Below, piece by piece: positions 8,658 to 18,335 of a stretch of 61,268 nt of DNA. The position numbers and the translations under genes were made by a program. The stretch covers positions 1-61,268 of the forward strand of contig NZ_FQYW01000019.1 of the NCBI RefSeq assembly GCF_900141865.1. The letters are read 5' to 3'. This DNA comes from Anaerovibrio lipolyticus DSM 3074. Its GTDB lineage: Bacteria; Bacillota; Negativicutes; Selenomonadales; Selenomonadaceae. The notes beneath the pieces were generated by a model. That model did no database searches and was not told the DNA's origin. It worked only from the letters and a program-made list of their open reading frames with translations. Each line of letters starts with the position of its first letter. Position 1 is the stretch's first letter.

Positions 8658-10391
8658 ATGGATAAAAAGAGGCTTATGCAGGTAGGTGCCGGAAAAGTAA
8701 AGGCCCAGCTTGTACTAAAAAATGCTCATGTATTCGCTGGTTTTACCGGCAAGTTTATAAAAACTGATATTGCGGTGCAGGATGGGTATATTGCCGGCCT
8801 TGGCCAATATGTAGGAGAGAAGGAAATTGACCTTCAGGGGAGGTACATTACTCCCGGTTTTATTGATTCTCACGTTCATATTGAAAGCTCTATGCTGACT
8901 CCCTTTGGGTTTGCCCAAGCTGTAGTTCCCATGGGCACCACCACTGTAGTGGCTGATCCCCACGAAATTGCCAATGTGGGTGGAGAAACTGGTATTCAAT
9001 ATATGCTGGATGCTTCCGAAGATCTTCCTTTACAAATAAAATTCATGCTGCCATCCTGTGTCCCTGCCACTCCACTTGAGGATGCGGGAGCTGTTCTTAA
9101 TGCCAAGGTATTAAGACCTTTCCTAAAAGATAGTCGCGTTCTGGGGTTAGGTGAGCTGATGGATGTTCCCGGTGTACTCAACGAGTCTAAAACTGTCTGG
9201 GATAAGCTGAATATGATTGGACCCCACCACTTTGTGGATGGCCACGCCCCTATGCTGAAGGGCAAGGAGCTTATGGGATATGCCGCTGCCGGTGTGGACT
9301 CAGACCATGAATGTGTAACTGTGGAGGAAGCGGAAGATCGTTTGGCTGCAGGTATGTATCTCATGATAAGGGAAGGCTCTGCCGCCCACAATTTGGAGGC
9401 ACTGCTCCCTGTAATCAACGACCATAACAGCCGTTTTTGCTGCTTCTGTGCCGATGACCGTCACCCAGGTGACCTGATGAATGAAGGTGGCGTAAATGCT
9501 ATGGTACGCGAAGCTATTAAGCTGGGACTCCCCGTATGGCAAGCCCTGCAAATGGCCACAGTAAATCCTGCGACCTATTTTGGTATTCGCGACACTGGTG
9601 TAATTGCTCCTGGCCGCAGAGCAGATTTGCTGATATTCCCAGATTTGGAGAACTGGCAGCCAGATGAGGTTTATACAGGTGGCAAATTGGTAGCCAAAGA
9701 TGGCAAATGTATAAAGGAAATCTGGGATACCATTGAAATTCCTCCAGTGCCAACCCGTTTGAGTAAATCTGTAAATCTTCCTGAATTAAGTCTTGAACAA
9801 TTTGCCCTGCCAATAAAGGGAAATATGGCCAACGTAATTGGTCTTATTCCTAAACAGCTGCTTACCCATCACCTTTGGCAAGAGTTGCCTGTAAAGGATG
9901 GAATGGCAACTGCTTCCCCGGATGAAGACATACTTAAGCTGGCCGTATTTGAACGCCATCATAACACCGGCAAACGGGGTATTGGACTGGTAAAGGGCTT
10001 CGGATTAAAAAAAGGAGCCATTGCCCAAACCATTGGACACGACAGCCATAACCTTATTGTAATCGGCACCAACGACGAGGATATGCTTATTGCCTCCAGG
10101 AGTCTGGAAAGCTGTGGCGGTGGTATTGCCATAGCAGTAGATGGTAAAGTTGAAGAAATACTCCCTCTGCCAGTTGGTGGCCTGATGACAGATAAATCCG
10201 CCACCGATGCTGCAAAGCAAGCGGAAAAAATGGAAAAGCTGGCATTCAGTCTGGGTGTGGACAGAGAATATGACCCGTTCCTTACCCTGGCCTTCCTTAG
10301 CCTTCCAGTAATTCCTGAGTTAAAGCTCACTGACCGGGGACTGGTAAAGGTGTTGGACGGTCGTATCATCGGCATTGACGAAAAAGTGTAA
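8658..10391 (+). CDS. ade: Adenine deaminase
   Basis: 577 residues from the ATG at 8658, with GGAGA 7 bases before; an in-frame TTG at 8643 overlaps that site. It is a cytoplasmic amidohydrolase that deaminates adenine to hypoxanthine in purine salvage. The N-terminal metal site is seen as FIDSHVHIESSMLTP, followed by VVADPHEIANVGG; the barrel continues with VDGHAPMLKGKEL, FCADDRHPGDL and PGRRADLLIFPDL. The C-terminal half is the adenine deaminase-specific domain (IVIGTNDEDML, GGIAIAVDG, PLPVGGLMTD). Length is normal for the AdeC family. No purine riboswitch is visible upstream. Confidence 0.95.
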   Translation: MDKKRLMQVGAGKVKAQLVLKNAHVFAGFTGKFIKTDIAVQDGYIAGLGQYVGEKEIDLQGRYITPGFIDSHVHIESSMLTPFGFAQAVVPMGTTTVVADPHEIANVGGETGIQYMLDASEDLPLQIKFMLPSCVPATPLEDAGAVLNAKVLRPFLKDSRVLGLGELMDVPGVLNESKTVWDKLNMIGPHHFVDGHAPMLKGKELMGYAAAGVDSDHECVTVEEAEDRLAAGMYLMIREGSAAHNLEALLPVINDHNSRFCCFCADDRHPGDLMNEGGVNAMVREAIKLGLPVWQALQMATVNPATYFGIRDTGVIAPGRRADLLIFPDLENWQPDEVYTGGKLVAKDGKCIKEIWDTIEIPPVPTRLSKSVNLPELSLEQFALPIKGNMANVIGLIPKQLLTHHLWQELPVKDGMATASPDEDILKLAVFERHHNTGKRGIGLVKGFGLKKGAIAQTIGHDSHNLIVIGTNDEDMLIASRSLESCGGGIAIAVDGKVEEILPLPVGGLMTDKSATDAAKQAEKMEKLAFSLGVDREYDPFLTLAFLSLPVIPELKLTDRGLVKVLDGRIIGIDEKV

Positions 10392-10440
10392 TCATAGTCA
10401 AAAAATAAGGCAGTAAATATCACCTGTAGCACGGATTAAA

Positions 10441-10917
10441 TCACAGGTGGAAATGCTCCACCTTTACCCTGTCCCCTTCTATATTCAGCACCATAAAGGA
10501 CTGGGCCTTTCCGTCTCTGGGATGGGATACACTACCGGGATTTATCACCAAACAATCCTCACCATCATCTATCACCGCCACATGGGTATGACCATATACG
10601 GCAATATCTGCTCCCTTACTGACAGCCGCCTGGCGAAGCAGTGAAATATCCCGCTTTACCCCATAAATATGTCCATGGGTCAGAAAAATCTTATGGGAGC
10701 CAATCTCTACCAAGATCTCATCATCAGTTCCAGAGCTTGGCCAATCACAGTTTCCAGCCACATTAATAACCTTCTTATCCGTCACCATGGCCAGATATTC
10801 AGCATCTTCAATAAGATCTCCTGCATGAAGCCAGCAATCCACTTCCCCTGCCAGCTCTATAGCCCTGTCTACAGCCATGGTGTTGCCATGGCTGTCACTC
10901 ATTACACCTACTCTCAT
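10441..10917 (-). CDS. yfcE: YfcE/MJ0936-type metallophosphoesterase
   Basis: 158 residues with the calcineurin-like metal motifs in order: GVMSDSHGN (5-13), HAGDLIED, VAGNCDWP, LTHGHIYG and YGHTHVA. This is the short single-domain phosphodiesterase family (YfcE, YsnB) found next to rdgB in many bacteria. The start codon overlaps the rdgB stop by four bases (ATGA), so translation is coupled. YfcE-type enzymes hydrolyse phosphodiesters in vitro; the physiological substrate is unknown. A short inverted repeat (TCACCTGT/ACAGGTG) spans its stop codon. Confidence 0.9.
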   Translation of the reverse strand: MRVGVMSDSHGNTMAVDRAIELAGEVDCWLHAGDLIEDAEYLAMVTDKKVINVAGNCDWPSSGTDDEILVEIGSHKIFLTHGHIYGVKRDISLLRQAAVSKGADIAVYGHTHVAVIDDGEDCLVINPGSVSHPRDGKAQSFMVLNIEGDRVKVEHFHL

Positions 10918-11507
10918 TGCAAATACTCCTTTAACAGCACTGCCATTTTCCGCAAGGCCTCTCCACGATGACTGATGGCCTGCTTTTCCTCCAAAGTCAG
11001 CTCCGCCATGGACTTATCCCCCACATAAAAATATGGGTCATAACCAAAACCGCCATTTCCCTTTGCCTCTAACCTAATTTCACCACCACAGAAGCCCTGG
11101 GCCTGCAAAATATTTCCATCAGTATCGGCAAAGGTCAAAGCACACTGATAGTCTGCCGGAGAGCTGGTCAAGCCCAGCCTTTTCAGCTCTGCCACCAGCT
11201 TGGCATTATTGGAGGTATCATCAGCATTCTCACCGGAATAACGGGCAGAATAAACTCCAGGAGCTCCCCCTAAAGCATCAACCTCCAAACCAGAATCATC
11301 CGCCAGGCAGGCCATACCAGTCATTTTCTGATAATGTCTGGCCTTTTTCAAAGAATTTTCCTTAAAGGTATCCCCGTCTTCCACTGCATCTGGAATTTCA
11401 CCATCTATCTCAGCCAAAGAAACCAGCTCCACTGGTAAATCTATAAAGGCATTCTGCATTTCTCTGACCTTTCCCTTATTTTTGGTGGCAATCACTATCT
11501 TTTTCAT
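10914..11507 (-). CDS. rdgB: XTP/dITP diphosphatase (RdgB/HAM1)
   Basis: 197 residues counted from the ATG at 11507 (KKIVIATKNKGKVREM); the open frame extends 15 codons further but those residues are not family-like. It removes non-canonical purine triphosphates (ITP, dITP, XTP) from the nucleotide pool as monophosphate and pyrophosphate. Family motifs: TFKENSLKKA, LADDSGLEVDALGG, APGVYSARYSG, GFGYDPYF and ISHRGEALRKM. The ribosome site is weak (GGAAGG about 15 bases upstream), so the exact start is uncertain. It forms a two-gene unit with yfcE. Confidence 0.93.
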   Translation of the reverse strand: MKKIVIATKNKGKVREMQNAFIDLPVELVSLAEIDGEIPDAVEDGDTFKENSLKKARHYQKMTGMACLADDSGLEVDALGGAPGVYSARYSGENADDTSNNAKLVAELKRLGLTSSPADYQCALTFADTDGNILQAQGFCGGEIRLEAKGNGGFGYDPYFYVGDKSMAELTLEEKQAISHRGEALRKMAVLLKEYLQ

Positions 11508-11607
11508 TGAACTATGAACCAACCTTCCCATTGTATTGTTTCTATATATCATTTACAAAGGTAATTTTACTACCTTTATGATTTCGAGGCAAACCATTAA
11601 CCCCATA

Positions 11608-11641
11608 AGAAAAGGTCCGCCTGACTTTTGTCAAACGGACC
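11608..11641 (-). terminator. Terminator of the DJ-1/PfpI gene
   Basis: GGTCCG at 11614-11619 and CGGACC at 11636-11641 form a stem; the minus transcript continues with TTTTCTTATG. It lies 36 bases past the stop at 11677. Confidence 0.75.
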
Positions 11642-11676
11642 AGAATTTACTGTACCAAACAAGTACCATCAGATAT

Positions 11677-12237
11677 TTATCCCAATATCTTTAAGAACTC
11701 CTTGCAAATTGCTGTATTTCCAGGCCATGCAGGAGAAGTTACCAAATTGCCATCCACAACTGCTTTGTCTACATCAACATTTTGGAAATTTCCACCAGCC
11801 ATGGTCACATCAGGGCCTACGGCAGGATAAGCTGTCAAGGTGCGCCCCTTCACCACATCAGCGGCAGTGAGTACCTGAATCCCATGGCAAATAGCTGCCA
11901 CTGGTTTATTGTTATTCATAAAATACTTGGTAATACTGATTACCTTTGGGTCCAAACGGATATATTCCGGTGCCCGTCCGCCAGTCAGATACAGACCATC
12001 ATAATCCTCAGCGGAGACGTCATCAAAGGTGGCGTTCAGAATAAACAGATGACCTGGCTTCTCAGAATAGGTCTGATCGCCTTCAAAGTCATGAATAGCT
12101 GTTTTGATAGCTTCACCACTCTTTTTGCCTGGACAAACCACATCAACCTGAACCCCTGCTACACCTAGCGCCTGAAACGGAACCATTACCTCATAATCCT
12201 CGGCAAAATCCCCAGCCAGCATAAGCACTTTCTTCAT
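11677..12237 (-). CDS. DJ-1/PfpI family protein
   Basis: 186 residues, the full length of a single class I glutamine-amidotransferase-like domain. The nucleophile elbow is [10 protein letters not shown] (Cys near 118) and a Glu in [11 protein letters not shown] matches the conserved acid next to the catalytic Cys in PfpI-type proteins. Members act as proteases, glyoxalases/deglycases or chaperones, and sequence alone does not choose among them. Expected cytoplasmic. It starts right after GAGGTAGTCCGGAA and is followed by its own terminator, so it is monocistronic. Confidence 0.9.
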   Translation of the reverse strand: MKKVLMLAGDFAEDYEVMVPFQALGVAGVQVDVVCPGKKSGEAIKTAIHDFEGDQTYSEKPGHLFILNATFDDVSAEDYDGLYLTGGRAPEYIRLDPKVISITKYFMNNNKPVAAICHGIQVLTAADVVKGRTLTAYPAVGPDVTMAGGNFQNVDVDKAVVDGNLVTSPAWPGNTAICKEFLKILG

Positions 12238-12270
12238 TTCCGGACTACCTCTCTTTCTCTACCCAAAATA

Positions 12271-12450
12271 GGTGCAGGAAAGCTTTACATCCACATAAAT
12301 CTCCCCTGCACTGGCATGAAGGTGAACCGACTCTTTTTACACTTCACCCTTCATCATCTTTTATTCTATGTCATAGCTATAAATCCTGCATTTATTTTTG
12401 TATTTTTTTAAAAAACATAATGGCTAACGTATTTTTACGTTAGCCATTAA
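12271..12450 (-). terminator. Hairpins and terminator between two minus-strand genes
   Basis: 12418-12449 is a perfect stem (TAATGGCTAACGTA with TACGTTAGCCATTA, loop TTTT) followed on the minus strand by TGTTTTTT: the terminator of the gene ending at 12454. Further on, GTGCAGG (12309-12315 region) pairs with CCTGCAC near 12272, and a TGAAGGTGAA/TTCACCCTTCA pair lies between. These may belong to the leader of the DJ-1 gene. No known riboswitch is recognised. Confidence 0.6.
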
Positions 12451-12453
12451 TTT

Positions 12454-12873
12454 TTACAACATATTAAACAGGTCTTCCGCCAAGCTATACTTTGGCTTCA
12501 TTACCATATTCTGCTGAGCTGTAAGAGACCTGCCATCCTCCGACTTGGGAACCGGAGAATTTGGATCCGGCACCAGCTCCAAATGAGGTGGTTTCCTATA
12601 ACGATCCTTAATCTTACCGCCTACATATTGGGTAATCATGATACTGCCATCAGGCATGTAGCGGCGGACCACTTCGGTAACCATACCTTCAGCCTTTACT
12701 GTATTGATTGCTTCCCTTTGGGCCCTCATTTCCTCAAGAGTATCCTGAATGGAACCAATCTTTTCGCATAAAATTGATTGGAATTCCTCCGGGGTGCTGG
12801 CTGTCTTTTTCGACACTTCCGACACAGCCTTAACCCCCTCCACATTAGTGGTGTTACTGGTTCTTAACGACAT
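12454..12873 (-). CDS. Conserved-looking hypothetical protein
   Basis: 139 residues from the ATG at 12873, chosen for GGAAGGTGA 5 bases upstream. The N-terminal third is Ser/Thr/Lys-rich and probably disordered; the middle (EEFQSILCEKIGSIQDTLEE) is a helical segment; then a strand-rich stretch (RRYMPDGSIMITQYVGGKI) and a Pro-rich tail ending SLAEDLFNML. No signal peptide, membrane segment or known motif is seen. I do not recognise a family. It has its own terminator and no obvious partner. Confidence 0.7.
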   Translation of the reverse strand: MSLRTSNTTNVEGVKAVSEVSKKTASTPEEFQSILCEKIGSIQDTLEEMRAQREAINTVKAEGMVTEVVRRYMPDGSIMITQYVGGKIKDRYRKPPHLELVPDPNSPVPKSEDGRSLTAQQNMVMKPKYSLAEDLFNML

Positions 12874-12982
12874 GAGCTCACCTTCCTTTTGCATATTATG
12901 CAACATCCGGTGCCTTCCTTAGCTTACTTAAATCCTATACCAGCTTATCGTCATTAAAAGTCAAAAACATAAATCCATGACA

Positions 12983-14176
12983 TTACTTGCCATATTCTGC
13001 TGCCAGTTTTTTAAAGGCAGGGATAGATTTTTCGATTGTTTCCTGCTTTATACAATATGCAGCCCGGAAATAGCCCGGACAACCGAAATCAGAGCCAGGA
13101 ACCAATAACAAATCGTATTTCTTGGCCCGCTCGCAGAAGGCATAATCATCATCCTCCAAAGCCTTTGGGAAAAGATAGAACGCCCCCTGAGGCTTCTGAC
13201 AGGTGAAGCCCGCCTCAACGAGTCCATTATAGAGAAGATTTCCGTTCCTCTCATAAGCGGCAATGTTTGATGGCTCATCCACACAACGGGCCACCACCCG
13301 CTGAAACAGTGATGAGGCATTTACATGGGTAAGAACTCTGGCAGCTCCAGCTATGCCGCCGTAAACCCTTTCAAAATCCGCCACCTCATCAGGCACCACT
13401 ATATAGCCAATACGCTCTCCTGGCAAGGACAGGGACTTACTCCAGGAGTAGCATACCAAAGTATTCTTATAGTATTTTGGAATATATGGCACCGTAATAC
13501 CGCCATAAACCAGCTCACGATATGGCTCATCGGAGATTATAAATATAGGGTGACCAAATTCCTTTTCCTTCTCGCTGAGAATCTCAGCCAGCTTCTTTAT
13601 TGTATCCTCAGAATATACCACACCGCTTGGGTTATTCGGAGAGTTCACTATCACAGCCTTGGTATCAGGGGTAAGCATCTCCTTAAATTTGTCAAACTGA
13701 ATCTGGAAATCCGCAGTATTAGCAGGCACCACCTTCAGCTCAGAGCCCATTGCCTCCACAAAGCATTTGTACTCAGGAAAATATGGGGCAAAGGTGATAA
13801 ATTCATTATGTACATCATCCTCAGTCAGTGCCTTAAAGCAAATTGTGATAGCCGCAGCTGCACCGGCAGTCATAAAGAGATTCTTTCCGGTAAAGCTGGT
13901 ACCAAAACGACGATTTATGCTTCTGGCGATTGTTTCTCTTACCTGTGGATCGCCTGGAGCCACGGTATAGCCGTGGAGAGCCACAGAATCCACCTCGTTA
14001 AGAATATCTATAATGGCTTCCTTCACCTTTTCCGGAGCAGGAACATTCGGATTGCCAATGGAAAAATCGAAGACATTTTCCTCACCGACCTCTGCCGCCC
14101 GCTTACGGCCAAATTCAAAAATCGTTCTGATAGTGGACTTCTTTGTGCCCAATACATAGCTCTTTTCTGAAATCAT
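12983..14176 (-). CDS. Pyridoxal-phosphate aminotransferase (class I/II)
   Basis: 397 residues from the ATG at 14176 behind GGGGGAT. It has the fold-type I aspartate aminotransferase hallmarks: FDFSIGNPNVPAPEKV near the N terminus, SPNNPSG, DEPYRELVY, and the PLP-lysine motif CYSWSKSLSLPGERIGY. It transfers an amino group between an amino acid and a 2-oxo acid in the cytoplasm. GNPNVPAP and YVLG-type sequence fit the broad-range aspartate/aromatic aminotransferase subgroup, but substrate cannot be fixed by eye. It lies downstream of ahbB with about 110 bases between, so it may or may not share that transcript. Confidence 0.9.
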   Translation of the reverse strand: MISEKSYVLGTKKSTIRTIFEFGRKRAAEVGEENVFDFSIGNPNVPAPEKVKEAIIDILNEVDSVALHGYTVAPGDPQVRETIARSINRRFGTSFTGKNLFMTAGAAAAITICFKALTEDDVHNEFITFAPYFPEYKCFVEAMGSELKVVPANTADFQIQFDKFKEMLTPDTKAVIVNSPNNPSGVVYSEDTIKKLAEILSEKEKEFGHPIFIISDEPYRELVYGGITVPYIPKYYKNTLVCYSWSKSLSLPGERIGYIVVPDEVADFERVYGGIAGAARVLTHVNASSLFQRVVARCVDEPSNIAAYERNGNLLYNGLVEAGFTCQKPQGAFYLFPKALEDDDYAFCERAKKYDLLLVPGSDFGCPGYFRAAYCIKQETIEKSIPAFKKLAAEYGK

Positions 14177-14289
14177 TCCAATCCCCCATTTCATATATAA
14201 AAATCATTTAAATAAGCACAATTACTTTACAATTATACAATAAAAATAGGTGTAAGGCCAGTTTTGTGTACTGACTTTACACCTTTTGT

Positions 14290-14763
14290 TTACTCCATAA
14301 AGTATTGCATACTGGTTTTCTTCCATTCCCGCTCCGTAAACTGAAGCTCATACTGATCTATGCCTGTCTCCTTGGACAGCTCTCTGGCAAACTCAATGCA
14401 GCTTTCCTTGCTGTCCATGTGAATCATGGTATAGAAGTTATATGGCCAGTCCGGTGCGGTATTACGGTCATAGCAATGGGTAACCTCACTATGGGCACAC
14501 ATTTTGGCCGCAACCTCATCCATTTTTTCAGGAGGTACAACCCACACCACCAGGGCGTTGGCTTTAAACCCCACCTCCACATGGCGGAGCACAGCCCCCA
14601 TTTTTCTAAGGATTCCCTCTTTTTTCATATCCTCCAAGCGCTGCAACAGCTCCTCCTGAGAAATACCAATATCCTCAGCTATTACTTTATAAGGCTCCGA
14701 GCATATAGGAAAATCACTCTGCAAAGCCCGTATTATTTTCTTGTCCGTTTCCGTAAAATTCAT
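14290..14763 (-). CDS. ahbB: Siroheme decarboxylase subunit, AhbB-like (Lrp/AsnC fold)
   Basis: 157 residues from the ATG at 14763; AGTGAGG 6 bases upstream overlaps the end of the preceding gene. An N-terminal winged helix (KIIRALQSDFPICSEPYKVIA, LRKMGAVLRH) precedes an Lrp-type alpha/beta domain. The signature THCYDRNTAPDWPYNFYTMIH and the C-terminal TEREWKKTSMQYF fit AhbB/NirG-type siroheme decarboxylases rather than amino-acid-responsive Lrp regulators. AhbA and AhbB together convert siroheme to 12,18-didecarboxysiroheme in the siroheme-dependent heme pathway. Pairing with the next gene supports this. Confidence 0.82.
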   Translation of the reverse strand: MNFTETDKKIIRALQSDFPICSEPYKVIAEDIGISQEELLQRLEDMKKEGILRKMGAVLRHVEVGFKANALVVWVVPPEKMDEVAAKMCAHSEVTHCYDRNTAPDWPYNFYTMIHMDSKESCIEFARELSKETGIDQYELQFTEREWKKTSMQYFME

Positions 14764-14771
14764 AACCGGCC

Positions 14772-15227
14772 TCACTTTAATTTAAACTGCACATTTATCT
14801 TGTATTTCTTTTGGGAATACAGGTCCAAAAGTGATATAACCCCTGGCAATGACCTAATCTCCGACAAGATTTGTTTTCTTCGGTCATCGCTGTTGGTAAT
14901 GACAGTAAACCACAGTCCATAGCCGCAGCTTCGTTGATAATTATGGGTTATCTCAGGATATTCATTTATTTTGGCTGCCACATCTGCCACATGATCTGGT
15001 TCAATTTTGACCGCCACCAGGGTACCGCTGTAGCCCAGTTTATCGGAATTGAAGAAGGCTCCCACCTTACGGATAAAACCATCTTTTTTCAGCTCCTGCA
15101 GTCTGGAAATCACTCTATCCTCAGATACCCCCAGCTGCTTTGCCATGGCCTCATAGGGCTTTGGTACAAACTGCACGCCGCCCTGCAATATATTCAGAAG
15201 CTCTTTATCAAATGCTGTTAGCTCCAT
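14772..15227 (-). CDS. ahbA: Siroheme decarboxylase subunit, AhbA-like (Lrp/AsnC fold)
   Basis: 151 residues behind AAGGAGAG. Same build as its neighbour: winged helix (FDKELLNILQGGVQFVPKPY), RKVGAFFNSDKLGYSGTLVA, then ITHNYQRSCGYGLWFTVIT, where the HNY-R and WF motifs correspond to the substrate-binding segment of siroheme decarboxylases. It is the first gene of the pair; its stop lies 8 bases before the ahbB start. The transcript begins in the short gap after the ysxC terminator. Other ahb genes (ahbC, ahbD) are not in the window. Role in heme or heme d1 synthesis is by family. Confidence 0.8.
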   Translation of the reverse strand: MELTAFDKELLNILQGGVQFVPKPYEAMAKQLGVSEDRVISRLQELKKDGFIRKVGAFFNSDKLGYSGTLVAVKIEPDHVADVAAKINEYPEITHNYQRSCGYGLWFTVITNSDDRRKQILSEIRSLPGVISLLDLYSQKKYKINVQFKLK

Positions 15228-15251
15228 ATTCTCTCCTTATACGCCCAAAAA

Positions 15252-15284
15252 CTAAAAAGCTCCTTTGCCCTCAAGCAAAGGAGC
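15252..15284 (-). terminator. Terminator of the lon-ysxC unit
   Basis: A perfect 10-bp stem (GCTCCTTTGC at 15259-15268 with GCAAAGGAGC at 15275-15284) is followed on the minus strand by TTTTTAGTTTTT. Confidence 0.9.
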
Positions 15285-15348
15285 CTCTATTATTCTATCA
15301 AATACTATGTTTAACAGTCAAGAAAATGTGAAGCCTATTCACTTTTTC

Positions 15349-15990
15349 TTACTCATTTACCTCATCATTTTCCAATAGGCAGTCCGCAATAACATTCAAC
15401 AGCTCTTCACGGCCCACATTCTTTACAGATGAATAAGGAAGCACATCCAGCTCAGGCACCCCCAATGAACGCTTAATCTGGGAAATGTTTTTCGCCACAG
15501 CATTTTTACTGAGCTTATCCACCTTGGTGGCAATCACCAAAACCGGCAAATTGTGCTCCACCAACCAATGAAACATTTCCACATCAGAAGCCATAGGCTC
15601 ATGGCGGCTATCAATAAGCTGACATACAAACTGCAAATCCTCAGAGCCCAACAAATACTCATTAATGAACCTGCTCCATATTTTACGGCGCTGGGCACCG
15701 GTTTTTGCATAGCCATATCCAGGCAAATCCACCAGATAAAAATCCTTCCGCCCTGGGTCATCATCAATCTTGGCACCAATTTCATAGAAATTTATGGTCT
15801 GGGTTTTGCCCGGCTGACTGGAAACCCTGGCCAGCTGATTAACTCTGGTGAGGGAATTTATCAGTGAAGACTTGCCCACATTTGAGCGTCCAATAAACAC
15901 GATTTCCTTGCGGTGAATCTCCGGATACTGCTCCGGCTTAACTGCTGAGGCCAGATATTTGCCTTGGGTAATAATAACCTTTTCCGCCAT
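15349..15990 (-). CDS. ysxC: Ribosome-biogenesis GTPase YsxC/EngB
   Basis: 213 residues with all G motifs: G1 GRSNVGKSS, G2 region GKTQTINFYE, G3 DLPGYGYAK, G4 ATKVDKL and G5-like YSSVKNVG. YsxC/EngB is a small essential GTPase needed for a late step of 50S assembly. The gene begins 7 bases after the lon stop with GTGAGG inside the overlap region and is followed by a strong terminator, so it is the distal gene of lon-ysxC, an arrangement common in Firmicutes. Confidence 0.96.
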   Translation of the reverse strand: MAEKVIITQGKYLASAVKPEQYPEIHRKEIVFIGRSNVGKSSLINSLTRVNQLARVSSQPGKTQTINFYEIGAKIDDDPGRKDFYLVDLPGYGYAKTGAQRRKIWSRFINEYLLGSEDLQFVCQLIDSRHEPMASDVEMFHWLVEHNLPVLVIATKVDKLSKNAVAKNISQIKRSLGVPELDVLPYSSVKNVGREELLNVIADCLLENDEVNE

Positions 15991-15997
15991 AGCTACC

Positions 15998-18310
15998 TCA
16001 CTTCAAAAGGGCATTTTCCAGTACCTTGTCCACATGATCAACTGGTATAAACTCCAGCTTCTCACGGACATTCTCAGGGATTTCCTCAATATCACGGCGA
16101 TTATCCTCAGGAAGGATAATGGTCTTTATACCCTCGCGATATGCAGCCAGCACCTTTTCCTTCAAGCCGCCAATAGCCAATACGCGACCACGGATAGTAA
16201 TCTCACCTGTCATGGCCACATCACTGCGCACCTTTCTGCCGGTAAGAGCAGAAACCATAGCTGTAGCCATGGTAATACCAGCAGATGGGCCATCCTTTGG
16301 CACAGCTCCCTCAGGGAAATGGATATGTATGTCATTCTCCTCATAGAACTTAGGAGACAGCTTCAGCTTCTTCTGACGGCTGCGGATGTATGACAGGGCT
16401 GCCTGGGCAGATTCCTTCATTACGTCTCCCAGCTTACCAGTCAAAATAAGGTGACCCTTGCCAGGGAATACATTAACCTCTGTAGGAAGAATATCTCCCC
16501 CTACCTGGGTCCAGGCCATACCGATGCAAAGACCAATTTCCGGCTTATGCTTTTCCTTGGTGTGGTGATATTTAATCTTACCTAAAATATCCACCAAATT
16601 CTTGGTGGTCACCTTTACGGAGTCAACTTCACCCTCCACCAGCTTCTTGGCCACCTTACGACAAAGCTGGCCAATAACTCTTTCCAGCTCACGGACTCCG
16701 GCCTCACGGGTATAATCCGTTATAAGACGCTGAATCACTCCAGCACCAATACGCAAATTCTTGGAGGTAAGTCCGTTGGCCACATGCTGTCTAGGCACCA
16801 GATAGCGTTTAGCTATCTCCAGCTTCTCCTGCTCGGTGTAGGAGGAAAGGGTAATAATTTCTATGCGGTCACGAAGAGGACCAGGAATTTCAGCAAGATT
16901 ATTGGCAGTGACAATCCACAGAACCTGAGACAAATCAAATGGCAGCTCCACATAGTGATCGCTGAATGTATTGTTCTGGGCAGGATCCAGAACCTCCAGC
17001 AAAGCTGAAGTCGGATCACCCTTGTAATCAGCCGCCATCTTGTCGACCTCATCCAAAAGGAATACCGGATTTTTGGTGCCGCTCTTTTTCAGGGCAGCCA
17101 AAATACGTCCCGGCATAGCCCCCACATAAGTACGACGATGTCCTCTGATTTCAGCCTCATCTCGAACGCCACCCAAAGATGCTCTTACAAATTTTCTGCC
17201 AAGCGCCCGGGCAACAGAGCTGGCCAGGGATGTTTTGCCAACACCTGGAGGACCCACAAGACACATAATAGGCGCATTCTGCCCGGAGGTAAGCTGTCGT
17301 ACAGCCAAATACTCCAGAACACGCTCCTTTACCTTCTCCAGTCCATAGTGGTCCTTATCCAGAACCTCTGCGGCCTTTTTGATATCCTTATTATCCTCAG
17401 TGGTTTTGTTCCACGGCATGTCCAGCAATGTCTCAATGTAAGTGGTAATAACACTGGCCTCCTGGGACATATTTCCGGCACGCTCCAGACGGGTAATTTC
17501 CTTATTTACAGTCTTTACCACGTCCTCTGGATACTTCTCAGCACGCATACGCTTGCGGTAGCCTTCAATATCCCCCTGAACGCCGTCCTTGTCCCCCAGC
17601 TCATTATGGATAGCCTTAACCTTCTCACGAAGATAATATTCCTTCTGAACCTTTTCAATCTGCTTGCGGACACGGCCACTAACCTTCTTCTCAATATCCA
17701 AAATTTCCCGCTCACGCTTCAGCACACCATAAAGACGCTCTAAACGGGTCTTTATATCAATGCACTCCAAGAGCTCCTGACGCTCCTCCAGCTTCAGATT
17801 CAAATGACCTGCTATCATATCTGCCAGACGGCCAGCATCAGAAATAATGGAAACGGAAACTATGGCATCAGCGGGAATCTTACGGGATGTCTTTACCCAC
17901 TGCTCAAATTCATGAACAACTACACGAACCAAAGCCTCCATTTCAAGGCTCTGCTCAGTAACATCCTCATATTCGTGGACATCCACATCAATGAATTCAC
18001 CATCATCGTAGCAATTCACTATTTGGGCGCGATAGAGGCCTTCCACCAGTACCCTTACAGTACCACCTGGCATCTTCACCAAATGCTTTATTTCAGCCAC
18101 AGTACCCACAGAGTACAAATCTTCAAAGCCAGGCTTTTCAATATCTGCATCCTTTTGAGCTGTCAGCATTATAACCTTATCATCAAGCATGGCCTGCTCC
18201 AGGGCAGCCACAGACTGCTCGCGGCCTGCGTCCAGATGAACCATCATATATGGAAATACCATCATGCCTCTAAGTGGCAGCAATGGTAATCTTCTCAATT
18301 CATTTTTCAA
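15998..18310 (-). CDS. lon: ATP-dependent protease La
   Basis: I choose the TTG at 18310 as start: AGGAGGTG lies 6 bases upstream, whereas the longer open frame to 18379 runs through a terminator hairpin. That gives 770 residues, a usual LonA length. Order: N-terminal substrate domain ([14 protein letters not shown]), coiled coil, AAA+ module ([22 protein letters not shown]) and protease domain with catalytic Ser in [11 protein letters not shown] and a downstream Lys. Lon degrades damaged and regulatory proteins in the cytoplasm. It is separated from clpX by an intrinsic terminator, so it depends on readthrough or its own promoter. Confidence 0.96.
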   Translation of the reverse strand: MKNELRRLPLLPLRGMMVFPYMMVHLDAGREQSVAALEQAMLDDKVIMLTAQKDADIEKPGFEDLYSVGTVAEIKHLVKMPGGTVRVLVEGLYRAQIVNCYDDGEFIDVDVHEYEDVTEQSLEMEALVRVVVHEFEQWVKTSRKIPADAIVSVSIISDAGRLADMIAGHLNLKLEERQELLECIDIKTRLERLYGVLKREREILDIEKKVSGRVRKQIEKVQKEYYLREKVKAIHNELGDKDGVQGDIEGYRKRMRAEKYPEDVVKTVNKEITRLERAGNMSQEASVITTYIETLLDMPWNKTTEDNKDIKKAAEVLDKDHYGLEKVKERVLEYLAVRQLTSGQNAPIMCLVGPPGVGKTSLASSVARALGRKFVRASLGGVRDEAEIRGHRRTYVGAMPGRILAALKKSGTKNPVFLLDEVDKMAADYKGDPTSALLEVLDPAQNNTFSDHYVELPFDLSQVLWIVTANNLAEIPGPLRDRIEIITLSSYTEQEKLEIAKRYLVPRQHVANGLTSKNLRIGAGVIQRLITDYTREAGVRELERVIGQLCRKVAKKLVEGEVDSVKVTTKNLVDILGKIKYHHTKEKHKPEIGLCIGMAWTQVGGDILPTEVNVFPGKGHLILTGKLGDVMKESAQAALSYIRSRQKKLKLSPKFYEENDIHIHFPEGAVPKDGPSAGITMATAMVSALTGRKVRSDVAMTGEITIRGRVLAIGGLKEKVLAAYREGIKTIILPEDNRRDIEEIPENVREKLEFIPVDHVDKVLENALLK

Positions 18311-18335
18311 ATAAAACACCTCCTGGTGCACATCT

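Noticed and set aside
12418-12449. MarR-type operator (GCTAACGT resembles the site at 56824)
   Set aside because: It is the perfect stem of a terminator followed by T on the minus strand; the likeness is coincidental.
14290-15227. Two Lrp/AsnC transcription regulators of the neighbouring aminotransferase
   Set aside because: Pair arrangement and the THNY/PDWPYN motifs fit siroheme decarboxylase subunits better than amino-acid-responsive regulators.
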